A DNA stretch of 64,000 nt. It comes from Pictodentalium vernedei. Lineage: Eukaryota > Mollusca > Scaphopoda > Dentaliida > Dentaliidae. The notes under the pieces are model-generated. The model was not told where the DNA came from. It ran no database searches and was given only the letters and a program-made list of their open reading frames with translations. A program made the translations under genes and the position numbers. The stretch is taken from NCBI GenBank assembly GCA_031216915.1, contig CM062290.1, positions 385,126,718 to 385,190,717 of the forward strand. Direction: 5' to 3'. Positions 1 through 10,799 of this stretch are shown here, piece after piece (positions within the stretch are counted from its first letter, which is position 1; each line of letters opens with the position of its first letter).

Positions 1-97
1 AAAAGTGCTGAAAGCTATTTTAGTGGCTTTACACTGTGTGCATTAGGTGGTCATTTATGCAGCAGTAAATAAAGAAATGGTCATTTAAAATTGTTAT

Positions 98-149
98 GTT
101 ACAATTTATTGGAGAGTGCCAATAGGTACTCTCCAGTAAGTAGTAACAA
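98..149. repeat. Hairpin of fold-back family C (partial)
   Basis: An inverted repeat with arms reading ttacaatttattggagagt and its near complement. The same hairpin recurs at 16955-17012, 31436-31500, 45466-45515, 47474-47520 and 50888-50950. The matching right end of this family (tagcactctaccagttaa) lies at about 257-276, so a degraded family C element probably covers this region. No coding content. Confidence 0.6.
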
Positions 150-296
150 AACAATTAATGATGAACAAAATCTTGCTAAACTACAGATCCCATTGCAGGC
201 AGCATTGTACCTTTGAAAAAATAAGCTCATGTTACAACTCACTGTTGAAAAGTAATTTAGCACTCTACCAGTTAACAGGGTTATTCAGTTAACGGC

Positions 297-572
297 AAAA
301 GCGTTGTGTCCTTGGGCAAGACACTTTACCACCATTGCCCACGTGGGAGCACAGTGGCATTGTGGACTAAGGCGTACTGCACGTCGATGCACTTGTCTTC
401 AACCGATGCTAACCCTGCTTGTGTGGAGTTAATATGTTGGGGAGCTGATAGTTGCTCGCTGTTCCTCAGTGGTTCTCTCCAGGTACTCCGGCTTCCTCCA
501 CCCGTAAAACTGTCATGGTCATGATTCGCCATTGTGCAGAAGTCTGTGACCTTAAACACCCATAAATAAATA
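297..572 (+). mobile_element. SINE, 5'-truncated, tail type a
   Basis: Starts inside the SINE body at gcgttgtgtccttgggcaag and runs through the conserved core (ggttctctccaggtactccg) to a tail ending in cataaataaataaa. The tRNA-like head is missing. Both strands give open frames of 70-90 codons, but these are SINE body sequence and recur in every copy, so they are not genes. Confidence 0.85.
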
Positions 573-866
573 AATATAATAATTGAGGGATCATCAGCCA
601 TGTTTTTTTTAGTAGTTTTAGTGGCTCTCCCTAGTCATGGTAGGTAAAATGTTAACTTCTAAATTCTTGTCGATATTCTTTCCCAAGAAAAGAATTCTCT
701 TATTGCTAAAACAAATATAATTTGGACACTTTTATCAAGACTTTTCCTGAAAACGATGTTTGCGAGGAATCTAGCAATGGGGTTAGAAAATAGAAAATTT
801 CAATTTTTATGGGTTGTGATCATTAAACCACTAATCAGCGGGGGATACGGGTGTTGCTGCACCTTG
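573..866. other. Unassigned AT-rich spacer
   Basis: I see no coding frame of note, hairpin or recognisable repeat in this stretch. Confidence 0.5.
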
Positions 867-1045
867 TTAATTTATTTATTTATTTATTGGGGTTTAATGA
901 CACTTTTGATAGTCAGAGTCACCTCGTGTTGGACAGTTTTACAGGTGGGGGAAGTCAGAGTACCCAGAGAGAACCACCAAACAATGGTGAGCAACTGTCA
1001 GGACTCCCCAACATACTAACTCCACACAAGCAGGGTTAGCATTAG
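867..1045 (-). mobile_element. SINE fragment, tail type b, interrupted by MITE
   Basis: Reverse-oriented SINE beginning with its ttatttatttatt tail and tail-b sequence (gacagtttta...). The body is cut at cattag by the TTAA-flanked MITE at 1046-1294. A few bases of diverged SINE body seem to resume after it, which dates the MITE as younger than the SINE. Confidence 0.75.
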
Positions 1046-1294
1046 TTAACCCTTTACCCAATGCAGACAATATCAAAATTTATTATTTTAAATATCATTT
1101 TTTAATTTTTTTCAAAAAATTTCAACAAAACCATATCATGTGACCCCTCTTTGGAACGAGCTCAATGAGCTCGTTCCAAAGAGGGGTCACATGATATGGT
1201 TTTGTTGAAATATTTCGAAAAATAATATTTTTTCAGCTGCTGAATTTGCATATTACGCGGGCGGATGCAGGCAATTCGTTGGGTAAAGGGTTAA
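1046..1294. mobile_element. Fold-back MITE, family A1 (piggyBac-like, TTAA)
   Basis: Flanked by TTAA at both ends, with termini ccctttacccaa and ttgggtaaaggg. The centre is a long hairpin (catatcatgtgacccc ... ggggtcacatgatatg) with the apex gagctcaatgagctc. Non-coding and non-autonomous. TTAA duplication with CCC-starting termini is the known hallmark of piggyBac-type insertion; the superfamily call is inference. Confidence 0.8.
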
Positions 1295-1639
1295 AGGCAG
1301 CAGCCATGACTAGATTTTCCTGAAAATATTTATAAAATACTCATCAGGTTGAGAGTTAGAAGTAAGAATCCTTTTAAAAACATTACTGGATTATATTGCA
1401 TTCACAATCTTTGTGATACTGAAGACATTTCTTTTATTGAGCTTCCTTTTCTGTGAAAAACATTGCTTTTGTAATCCTTTGTGATGTCATTCTAAGAGAA
1501 GGAAATTTTCTTGGGAAATATTGCCATAACATTTCTTTTTACTCCCCAGATGGAAGCATCTTAAATCCTGGTTGTCCATCCTTTCATTTGTCTGTCTGCC
1601 CATTTGTTTGTCCGAATGTCAAGAAAATTGTATCTTAGT

Positions 1640-2240
1640 TATGACTCAAAAATTAATTTAGCTGGATGGATTTTCACAAACTACACACAAGGTTAAATGA
1701 CAAAGGGAATTTGTGTTGTGTAGCACCAGCAGGTCTGAATGACCAGGGTCAAGGTCACATGATTATGAAAAAGTTTGTCTGTTGGTATGGAAAATTGAGT
1801 TTTGGTGATAACTCCTTAATGGCAAGGTGGATTTTTACAAAACTTGGCACAATGGTAAAGGTCAAAAGGAATGTGTGTTGTGCTGCACCACTAGGTACAA
1901 ATGACATCAGTCAAAGTTACATGATTATGAAAAATTCTGTCTGTCCATCCCAGGACGTCTTGCAAATGGTGTCTCAGTCATAACTGCAATTGCAAGGTGG
2001 ATTTTCACAAAACTTCACACAAGGGTAAAGCACAAAGAAAACATGTATGTTGTGCAGCACCACCCAGCCAGAATGACAAAAGTCAAGGTCACACAATTAT
2101 AAAAACTCAAATCTCAGAACAATTTTGTCTCAGCCATAACTTTATAACATAACTAGGTGAATTTCTATGGAACTCAAAGGTAAACGACAAGGGAAAAGTG
2201 TGCCACATGATACCACCAGGTTCATCCAACTGACTATCTG
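1640..2240. repeat. Tandem array, ~160-170 bp units
   Basis: About four diverged units each contain ggattttcacaaaacttc, acacaagggtaaa and caaggtcacatgattatg (unit starts near 1669, 1828, 1998 and 2159). The open frame at 1666-1983 simply reads across two units and is not a gene. Similar sequence resumes at 8490-8590, immediately after the DIRS element. Confidence 0.75.
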
Positions 2241-2415
2241 GCAAAGCTTAAATTTATGTCATAGGCTTTTTATATATAGTAGAATAGATAATCATGGTAT
2301 AAATACCGGTCACAACTCGGTAGAATACGAGGGACAGGAATCAACGACCCTGGGTGAAGTTTTTCTTGTATTTCACATGCACATTTGGCACTCTTGAAAT
2401 ACACCAAAAACTCCA

Positions 2416-2690
2416 TTTCTTATCAACCTACCTTACAATTGTTTACTACAAGCTTGCACTACAGTGGAAGACCCTAACTCAGATAAAATACTCTCTATTT
2501 TAATCTTTCCCAAGAGATTTGGAAAAGAAAAGTGGTGTAAAAACACCACGAAAAAATAAGCCCAAACTGTGTCATGCACCATCGGCGCAACCCAATAGGG
2601 GACGCTCTTCTCTAAGTACAATTCCACGACTTCCGTTAACCAGTGCACAAAGCATTCATCAAACCATTCTTTTATCATCCGACGTCAAGG
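2416..2690 (+). repeat. Left inverted terminal repeat, DIRS copy 1
   Basis: Starts tttcttatcaacctacc. From about 2435 to 2690 it is the reverse complement of 8195-8460, with shared tracts such as ataaaatactctctatttt and caattccacgacttccgtt. The outermost part matches the first half of the internal complementary region rather than the right repeat. Confidence 0.88.
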
Positions 2691-3138
2691 CATGACGTTC
2701 GGCCATTTGTATTACGAAACAGTAATAATTCAACTCGTCGATAATGGTTTCCTGTGATTGGAATTATGGACCTGAGGATCGTATAATAACAGGACTGTGT
2801 TTTATATATTCTCGTTATATCCACATTTTTATTATATTTGATATATTTTCCGTGTTATGTGCAAATTTCGCGTACCGTGTGGTTCAGACATAACATTTTT
2901 CGGTTGATAAATTTTATTATCATTATTGGAGTTAGGTGTCAGTGAGGGACTGTATGGACAGGATTTCTTCACTCTGTTGAGGGCTGAATTTCTGTTTTTT
3001 GGGTCCCTGTCGGCGTCTGGGTTCTGTTGTGTTCCCGCCGTTTCTTTTTCTGCCACCTTCTCTCGTAGTTAGGGGTGTTCTTCTACTTTCTGTATCTGTT
3101 GAGTTCACCTTTTTCTTCTACTGCTCTCACCTCTGTTA

Positions 3139-5034
3139 TGTCCAATACAGTTCCTTTAGGGCAATGCCTTTTGCCTTCACTTTTGGTCTGCAGCGATGTC
3201 TGTAGTGTGGGAGTGGGGTATCAGCCTCAGCCTTTCCTGACTTCAACTCGGCGAAATCAGAAGTGGCTGCTGACTGAACCCCCTGTTGTGTCCTCTCAGT
3301 CATTGAGCACAGCAGTTTTATTCCTACAGGAGTCTGCAGAGGTGTCTGGTAGTGTAGACGTGGGGTATCGACCTCAGCCTTCCCTGACTTCAACTCAGCG
3401 AAGTCGGAAGTGGCTGCTGACCGAACCGCCTGTTGTGTCCACTCAGCCGCTGAGTACAGCAGTTTTATCCCTGCAGGGGTCTGCAGAGATGTCTGGTAGT
3501 GTAGACGTGGGGTATTGGCCTCAGCCTTCCCTGACTTCAACTTGGCGAAGTCAGAACCTTTGCCGGCCGAACCCTCTACTGTGGTCTCTCAGCCATTGAG
3601 TACCTCGGTTTTTCTCATTGGATTCAGATGTTCATGGTGGGGTCACCATGAGCTTCGTGGCATTTTTGTCCACGCACTCTGGTTTCAGGACCAACGCTTT
3701 TTGTGCATCCTAAACCTTCTGTCCCACAGAGGTCCGTGGCGACTCTCCTGAGTTTCCGCTCTGTAGATCCTTGGGGTATGTCATACCCCAATGCACATCT
3801 GCCTTCAGATGTTTCGGCTGCAGCCTGTCGCCCCGCGTCGGGTGTATTTGAGGATCGCAACCCTTTGCTGGTAAAATGGGTCAGGAATGAAGCCACTTTG
3901 TTGGTTCGTTCCCATGTCGAACCGTTCCAACAATCAGTGAGCTTAGGGAGGCCCTCTCCTTGCTCACGTAGGTTCTGTCCAAGAGCCTTTTCCATTGCTT
4001 CCAGTGAGGCTACGAGTGGTTTCCGGGTGCCCCCTGTGGCGCCGCCTCCCGGTATTGGAAATGGGCTACTTTCTGATACCCCTGGTGTGCCTGCACCATT
4101 GGAGGCATCGGCTGGATTGCACATGATGGGCTATGTGTCTTCCGACTCATGGGATGAGTCCGACATACCTGACGTTGAGAGCCAACAGTCTTCTGACTTG
4201 GGGGCAGCTCTTGACTTTGTGTTTGGGTTCATTCCAGATCTCAAACCGTCAAACCAGCCGACAGTGTCAGCCCGGCCACGATCATTGGTCATGCGCCTAC
4301 AGCCTGTGGAGCAACCTGTTTCCGGACGCCTACGACCGGGCCTGTCGGTACAGGTGGTTGAAGCATTTACAGCTTTGGACTCTAAGCTGAGTTCCAAGGC
4401 TATGAAGATGTCGTTCATCAGGGTTGACACTTTTTTGCCTCCGGTGCGTTATCGTTCCTACGATTCTGCCAATCCGTCAGTCTGCCAGACTTTGACAGTC
4501 TTGGATCGGGACTCCAACTCCCAAACTGGCCATTTTTCATATGAAGACTCTGGAGTCCATGTTGGGCTTATCGGGAGAGATGCTGGAATGCTTTCTCTCT
4601 TCGATCACGTTGTCTCTGCTTTGCTGCTTATTATCTGCTCCCAGATAAGTTTGACGACGAACAGGTTTTTTGTGTGTGCTGTCCAAGGCGCTCATGCATC
4701 TTCTCACACACATGCCTTTAACACGGCTAACTTGGAATTAATTTGCAGGGATGCTGTGCTCGACACAAGCCGTTCCCTTCTTGAGAGGCAGTGCGCTTCT
4801 CTTCGATCTGCCTCTATCGGCGGGTCAACAACTATTCCATGGTTCCGTGGCGACGGTCCGGGATGACTCCCTATTTCATTCCATAGATCAGCTGCTGCTT
4901 CGTCAGCTTGATCAGCCTTCTGTTGGAGGCAGGGGTCGTCCAAAGCCTAACAAGTACCCTTCTGCTTCCTCTGTGAAACTAATGGCTGATCCTCCTACCG
5001 CTACTTCTACTCACTCACAGGGTAAGGGTAGATG
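3139..5034 (+). pseudogene. DIRS ORF1 (gag-like) pseudogene, copy 1
   Basis: Homologous to the intact ORF1 of copy 2 (34040-36244). The likely start ATG at 3139 is followed by the remnant of the N-terminal cysteine motif (GQCLLP), but the rest of the motif and roughly 400 bp of the N-terminal half present in copy 2 are missing. The middle has a 147-bp in-frame tandem triplication at 3202-3642. The best preserved frame is 3703-4866, with the acidic 'SSDS...ESD' stretch and the conserved 'PPVRYRSYDSANPSVCQ' block. It then shifts frame near 4520 and again near 4870. ORF1 of DIRS elements is thought to form the nucleoprotein particle. Not functional here. Confidence 0.88.
3202..3642 (+). repeat. 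147-bp tandem triplication inside DIRS ORF1
   Basis: Three successive units begin at 3202, 3349 and 3496 with variants of ggtagtgtagacgtggggta. Copy 2 has this segment once (around 34580). The unit is 49 codons, so the expansion keeps the frame. The units have diverged from each other, so the triplication is not recent. Confidence 0.85.
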
Positions 5035-6800
5035 ACGACAGTAGTCACCTCGAATTCGTCCCAGGTTGAGGCATTCCACTCAGTCGAGAGTGCCTCTTCC
5101 ACCACAAGTCCCTTTCAACGTTACACGTTGGGAACTTTTGATCACGGAGATAGGCAATCTACTGTCAAAGGGGGCAATCGAGGTCATCAAGAACATTCTT
5201 TCAGCGAGATTTTATTCCCGCCTGTTCTTGGTGCCAAAGAAGGACAGCTGACTCAGACAGGTTATCGGTCTGAGTATCCTGACCCAGTCTATCATTGCTC
5301 CTCACTTCAGCATGTTCGCCACTCCATTCCCCAAGTTGTTTTCCAGGTTCAAGGCCATGCACTTTGGCCTCGACCTGGATCCTTGAGCCTTCACCCGTCT
5401 GATGTCGCATGTGTTAGTCTTACATCGCACACAGTCCAGTGTGTCTTCTTCGGCATATCTAGTCGATATCTTCCAGAGGCATTCCAATGCTGCCTTTCTG
5501 GAGTCGGATGTCATTCCACTGTTGAGCCTGCTCACATCACTAGGGTTCAGAGTCAACGGGGAGAAGTCGGACCTGGTCCCTTCTCCTTCGTTTTGTCATC
5601 TGGGATGGGTTTCCTTACTCAGCTGGATACGGTGGCAGTTTCCCAGGCAAGGGCTGTGCTTTTCTCAGCCTTTTGCTCTGACTCGGTCCCAGTCCACATC
5701 CGCAACAGCTCGGAGTCTTCCCTGGCTGCTCGGTCTCTGCAGTTCGGTGACAGATCTCATTCCTCTAGGTCGGCTGCATGTCTGACCTCTCCAACACTTT
5801 CTGCTCAGTTGTTGGAGGCCGAATGTCAATCCTCTGGATCTGGTGCTTCAGTTACCGGAGTCTCTTCCTCGTCACCGTCTCCCCTGACAGATGTTCAGTG
5901 GATTATGCAGGGAGTTCTGTTGGACTTCCCCACGTCCGATCGTGTTCTGACGGCAGTCGCCAGCGATCTCGGATGGGGTGTGACGTTGGTTCCTCTAGGT
6001 CTTTTCCTTCACGGGTCATGGGACCAGGATCTAGCAGCTCTTCACGTCAACCAGAAGGAGCTTCTTGCTTTTCTTCTGAGTTTCCAGCAGTGTATCCTCC
6101 GTCTTTCGAATTGTCAGGTCCTTCTGTTGTCCGACAATTCGACAGTGGTTGTTTACATTCGGAACCGGGACGGCACACACTATGTTCCCATGTACGAATT
6201 GGTTTGGGATATTCTACTGCTCACTCAGGATGTCAACACCGGAGTGGTGGTTCATCACTTTCCTGGTCGTCTGAACATCCTAGCCGACTCCCTGTCCTGA
6301 TGGGGCAGGTTCTTTTCCACTAAGTGGATGCTCCACATGGCAGTGTTCCAGTCTCTTTGCAATCTCTGGGGTCTTCCCCACATCAATCTCTTTGCGACGC
6401 ATTGGAACCATCAGGTGGATACTTTCATGTCCCGTGTCCAGATGCTCTGGCTTTTGCCATGGACACTCTGTCCCGCCTTTGGAACGGTCTTGTCGGCTAT
6501 GCCTTCCTGCTGGTTCTGATTCTGCCTCAGGTTCTAGCCCAGATACGAACCTGCAGTTGTCAAATCTTTTCGATCGCACTCCTGTCACCTCAGTGGGTGT
6601 GGATCAATCTGCTCCGCTCTCTGTTAGCGGCGATTCCGGTACGTCTCCCTCTACGTCATGGCCTTCTTTGCCAAGGTCGCCCGAGGAGGTTTCACGTCGA
6701 CCCGACGTCTTTGTGCCTTCGTGCATGTCTTTTATCAGGTCCTGTCTCCTCCGTAGCAGTTTTTTCGAGATGAGCAGTGGAGTTGCTTTTCTTCTTCAAG
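5032..6800 (+). pseudogene. DIRS reverse transcriptase/RNase H pseudogene, copy 1
   Basis: Collinear with 36204-38188 of copy 2. The region around 5313-5340 lacks about 110 bp that in copy 2 encode RT motif A (SIDLRDAYF), so the first catalytic aspartate is gone. The motif C region at about 5455-5475 reads AYLVD instead of AYLDD. RNase H is still readable in the frame ending near 6300, with QKELLAF, LSDNSTVV and ILADSLS. A TGA at 6298 replaces the downstream coding sequence, and a one-base loss near 6428 shifts the FVSPCPD-type tail. Non-functional. Confidence 0.9.
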
Positions 6801-7915
6801 GAGGCACTCCACTGGTTTAGCCTATGCGGCTAACTGGAAGGTCTTCTGTCGATGGTGTGCAGATCACTCTGTTGCTTCTGTCACTCCTTTGATCACACAG
6901 ATTGCAGAGTTTCTGGTATATGTTTGATTCTGGGGGTCTCCAACCTGTTTCCATCAATGGGTACAGGTCCATTATTCAGAGACCTTTTCGTATGTGGGAC
7001 ACCATCGTATAGGCACTACTCCATGCCTCTCCAAGCTTGTTCGGCACTTTTCCTTGAAAAGGCCTAGGACTTTGCAGCTTACCCCAAGATGGAATCTTTC
7101 TTGGGTGCTGCTTTGCTTGGGGTGGGGGGGGGGGGGGGGGTGCTGTTCAAACCTTTATCCCAGATGGATATGCGTTTTCTCACATACAAGATGTTTTTTT
7201 TCTGATGGCTTTTGCCATTCAAGCCTTTATCCCAGGTGGATATGCATTTTCTCACATACAAGATGTTTTTTTCTGATGGCTTTTGCCTCAGCTAGACGGG
7301 TTAGTGAGCTTCACGCCCTCTCGGTTGATCTGGCCTTTTTCTGGAGCTCTCCCACAAGTGTAATGTTTACCAGTGATTGCACTTTTCTGGCCAAGAATAT
7401 GATACCGGAAATTACTCCGCCTCCTATCTATATTGGGACTCTTCCTTCTGTTGAGGGTAAACAGCCTTTGCTCTGTTCATTTAGAAGAGTAGGATCGATT
7501 TTCTGTCTCTTAATCCTGGTTGACAGAAGATCTCTCCTGAATCCATTTCTCGATGGATTTGTCCTGCTATTCGTGCAGCTTTTACTCGTCTAGCGACTGG
7601 CGATTGTATTACCAATTGTTTTTTCTGCCACGAGGTGCGTGCATTGTCTACCTCTTGGGGCTTATACTAACTCATGTTGTCGGATGTTATGCTGGCAGCC
7701 TACTGGAGAAATACTACTTTCTCCACTTATCTGCGACAGTTGCAGGCGCAGGCAGAGGACCTTTGTTCTACGGCCCCTCTTTATTCTGCTCAGGCTGTTG
7801 TCTATCCCAGCCATTCAGCTGCTTACAAGGTCAGTTCCAGCTCTGTGCTGTTACTGCCCTTTCTGTCTGTGCGTCGCACAGAACCATACGCCTCATCTCT
7901 CATTGTCTTTTACTA
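6780..7915 (+). pseudogene. DIRS tyrosine recombinase pseudogene, copy 1
   Basis: Homologous to the recombinase ORF of copy 2. It retains the SARRVSELHALSVD block (first catalytic Arg), a CHEVRALSTSW block (His-x-x-Arg) and the tyrosine-bearing FSTYLRQLQ region, but these lie in different frames. It carries an expanded G tract at about 7120-7140, a 72-bp direct duplication at 7148-7290 and several short indels. The enzyme would normally integrate the circular DNA; this copy cannot. Confidence 0.88.
7148..7290 (+). repeat. 72-bp direct duplication in recombinase pseudogene
   Basis: Two adjacent units, beginning caaacctttatcccag and caagcctttatcccag, each end in the T-rich tctgatggcttttgcc. 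Copy 2 has one. The duplication sits next to the G homopolymer and suggests replication slippage. Confidence 0.85.
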
Positions 7916-8045
7916 ATGTTTGTGATGCTATGGTTTGATAGGCCTAGGGACCTCTTCCTCTGTCCACGGTTCCAGTGCAATTGGGTTATGTGTGGGTTGG
8001 TTATGTGTTTCCCTCCATCCTATTGTCTATTTAGCCTTTAGTAAA

Positions 8046-8119
8046 CAATTGTAAGGTAGGTTGATAAGAAATCTAAATTTTATAGTAAATTTCCTTTGTT
8101 ATTATACCTACTGCAATTG
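8046..8119. repeat. Internal complementary region, DIRS copy 1
   Basis: Reads caattgtaaggtaggttgat at its start, the exact complement of the element's own left end. It continues into aaatttcctttgttattata, the complement of its right end with one or two mismatches. In DIRS models this region aligns the two ends to complete the circular DNA intermediate. Confidence 0.9.
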
Positions 8120-8189
8120 TTTACATGGAGGCCCTCCCGTCTTCTTATTTTGGTAAGAATCCTTCCTCCATGCTGATCACATAACTCCT

Positions 8190-8489
8190 ATGTTGGCAGA
8201 CTCAAAAGAATGGTTTGATGAATGCTTTGCGCACTGGTTAACAGAAGTCGTGGAATTGTACTTAGAGAAGAGCGTCCCCTACTGGGTGTGCGCCAATGGC
8301 GCTCTACCCAGTTTTGGCTTATTTTTTTGTCGTGTTTTTACACCACTTTTCTTTCCCAAATCCCTTGGGAAAGATTAAAATAGAGAGTATTTTATCTGAG
8401 TTCGGGTCTTCCACTGAGTGCAAGCCTGTAGTAAACAACTGCGGTAGGTATAATAAGAAAGGAAATTTACTATAAAATTTAGATTTTCA
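8190..8489 (+). repeat. Right inverted terminal repeat, DIRS copy 1
   Basis: Complement of the left repeat from about 8195 to 8445, followed by ggtaggtataataagaaagg and an AT-rich end running into host sequence at agattttcataaaac. The open frame at 8190-8378 is repeat sequence, not a gene. Confidence 0.88.
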
Positions 8490-8889
8490 TAAAACACAAG
8501 GGTAAAAGAGAAGGGGAAGTTGTGTTGTACAGCACTACCAGATCCAAATGACTAAGGTCAAGGTCACACGATTATGAAAACTCAAATCTTAGAATTTTTT
8601 GAATTTTAAAGTTTACATAATATTTCAATGTTATTTGCATATCTGTCCAAGTCAGCGTCATTTTCTGAAAGTTGTTTACTTTTTTTAGCAACTAATTCAA
8701 CAAATGTTACCATTTTATTTTAGAAAATCAGTACTTAGGGCAAGGATTTAGGCCTTAGGAGCATCAGTGGGTGGCCAGTCACAGTTTGTCTTGTTGGAAA
8801 TTAAGTCTTCCAACATCAAAGAGCATTAAAGTTCAAAAGTCAGAAAACTTAACAGTGTCACTCAGTTTTCTCCATGTCACAAACAGCAC

Positions 8890-9165
8890 ATCATACTTTG
8901 TGGGGCCTAAAATATGTTTACTATTATTCAAACCTCTGGATGGAATGAAAGATGGATGGAAGTGGCAACAAATACATACATGTCGCTATATGGCTAGCAA
9001 TTGAGTGGCTAAAAATTTGAAGTGTCTTTAAAATTATTTGTCTTTCTACGTTTTTTCTACTAAAGAGGAATTTAGGGCTGGAGTCTTGGAACATCATTGC
9101 AAATGTGCACTTTGTATAAAGATCATGGAAACATACATGAAAACATATGTAGCACTCAAATAAAA
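8890..9165 (+). repeat. Left arm of a widely spaced inverted repeat
   Basis: Sequence from tactttgtggggcctaaaat to caaataaaactgtatg reappears reverse-complemented at 12325-12605, with moderate divergence. The spacer of about 3.2 kb holds the family D element, a SINE and MITEs. Confidence 0.7.
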
Positions 9166-9299
9166 CTGTATGTATTGCAAATCAACTAATTCTGACTAGT
9201 GCTGTGCACAAATGTCACCATTCAATTTTGTTACTTTCATTTTTATGCAAAATAGAGAAGAGATATAGTGAAGAGCACTTTCCATCCATCTATGTTTAT

Positions 9300-9905
9300 A
9301 TAGAGAGTAATCGCTTGACTGGATTTGTTACGTGAAATAATTCATGAGAGGTGAGGGACATTGTACAAACATGACTGCACGAATGCCCACAAGTGTTTTA
9401 CAATATAGTCCCTAGCCTCGAAAGAATTATTTCATGTAACCAGTCTAGTCAAGCAATTACTCTGTTTATTACTTTTCATTATTAACAATAATTTTATTAT
9501 TTAACCCTTTACCTAACATAATGGCCAAAAACGGCCAGCGCTATTCTCAAAACTCGCCACTTAATTTTCATTTTTTGTCTCTAAAACATAGGTTATGACC
9601 CCCTGATTGGAACGAGCTCGTTGAGCTTGTCAAGCTTGTTCCAATGAGGGTCATAACCTATGTTTTTGAGACAAAAAATGAAAATAATAGTTATTCAAGA
9701 ATTTTTTTTGCAAGTGTCGTCTGCTTTTCATGTTAGGTAAAGGGTTAAAAAAAAGCAAAAAAAACAATGAAGTCCCCATTACACCCACGGCAAATCATTT
9801 TCGTTTGCACACACGGATATGTGACACAATTGTTCATTGCATTATTCACTTGTGAAGTTATCGTTTATAATCAAATCTGGAAATCCCAGTAAAGTAATAA
9901 AAATG
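9300..9905. mobile_element. Composite repeat family D, copy 1
   Basis: Opens with a palindrome whose arms read gagtaatcgcttgactgga and ccagtctagtcaagcaatta, followed by ttattacttttcatt, the TTAA MITE at 9501-9748 and a tail (gaagtccccattacacccac) that ends near 9905. The whole arrangement recurs in the same order and orientation at 52034-52640. Confidence 0.75.
9501..9748. mobile_element. Fold-back MITE, family A2 (TTAA)
   Basis: TTAA on both sides, termini ccctttacctaacat and atgttaggtaaaggg, and a central hairpin around gagctcgttgagctt with gttatgacccc arms. Same family as 20824, 43362, 48104, 50042, 50553 and 52233. Confidence 0.82.
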
Positions 9906-10217
9906 AATACTTCTCTGCCTTCAGTTTCGTAAAGTGTTACCAGTGATGGGCATGGGAAGCAGGCAATATTTTTGCGCTCCTTCTGATTGTGCAATTTAAT
10001 CCTGTGTGAGAGTTTTTTGTTCACTTAGTTTCAGCCATTATCGACCCCATTGTATCTCAGGCATTTTGACAACTCCCTTTGCAAGGGTAATTCAGAAGTG
10101 GCATTGAGCCTGCCTTTGATCTTCATTGAACCCTCACAGAAGTAAATTTGCTATGGTATAATCAGTATATGACTGATAATCATTCATGTTAGGCCATCAA
10201 TAAACTGTATTGCCCTC

Positions 10218-10568
10218 TGGGAGCACGGTGGCTCAGTGGTAGATTGTTGGACTTCTATGCTAGAGGTCCTGAGTTCGATCCCGTCCAGGATGACCCATGT
10301 TGTGTCTTTGGCAAGGCACTTTATTCTGTTTACCTACATGGCGGCATGATGATGCCGTGTACTAAAGTGTACTGCATGTTGATGGTGCACATGTCTTCAA
10401 CTGCTGTAACCCTGCTTGAAGAGAGTTAGAATGTTGAGGAGCTGACAGTTGATCAGCGATGCTCGGTGGTTCTCTCCGGTTACTCTGGCTTCCTCCACCC
10501 GTAAAACTGTCACGGTCACAATTAGCCATTGTGCATAAGTATGTGACCTTAAAAACACCAATAAATGA
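10218..10568 (+). mobile_element. SINE, full length, tRNA head type 1, tail a
   Basis: The head carries Pol III-like A box (tggctcagtggtagat) and B box (gagttcgatcccg), then the common body tgtgtctttggcaaggcact and core ggttctctccggttactctg. The tail ends in aataaatgag. An 11-bp target-site duplication with one mismatch, gtattgccctc/gtattgccgtc, occupies 10207-10217 and 10569-10579. It is a tRNA-derived head, not a functional tRNA. Confidence 0.88.
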
Positions 10569-10672
10569 GTATTGCCGTCCAAAATTATTAAAATGTTATA
10601 TTATCTGAATTAATATTATTTTAATTTTGCATACAGCAGTTCTGTTCTCATGGGGAGTATCGTTTGAATTTT

Positions 10673-10795
10673 TACAAACCCTCTACCCCAGTATAGGCCG
10701 ATTGAGCAAGAAGTTCTACCTGGAATCCAGGCAGAACTTCTTGCTTAGTCAGCCTATACTGGGGTGGAGAGGGTTGTGAAAACCAAACACAAGTT
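10673..10795. repeat. Long palindrome
   Basis: Arms read accctctaccccagtatagg and cctatactggggtggagagg, with an inner pair gaagttctacctgg / ccaggcagaacttc. Stem of about 50 bp with a few mismatches. No coding content. Confidence 0.75.
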
Positions 10796-10799
10796 CAAT

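Larger units (their letters stand above)
2416..8489 (+). mobile_element. DIRS-type tyrosine-recombinase retrotransposon, decayed copy 1
   Basis: About 6.07 kb. It has inverted terminal repeats, three decayed ORF regions in the order gag-like, RT/RNase H and tyrosine recombinase, and an internal complementary region at 8046-8119 that is the complement of both outer ends. This is the known DIRS architecture; there are no LTRs and no DDE integrase. It is collinear with copy 2 at 33336-39830 in the same orientation, but broken by frameshifts, deletions and internal tandem duplications. Base composition is clearly richer in G+C than the flanks. No target-site duplication is seen, as expected for tyrosine-recombinase integration. 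Confidence 0.93.

Noticed and set aside
3624..4124. 166-codon minus-strand open frame
   Set aside because: Antisense shadow of the DIRS gag-like pseudogene; no motif.
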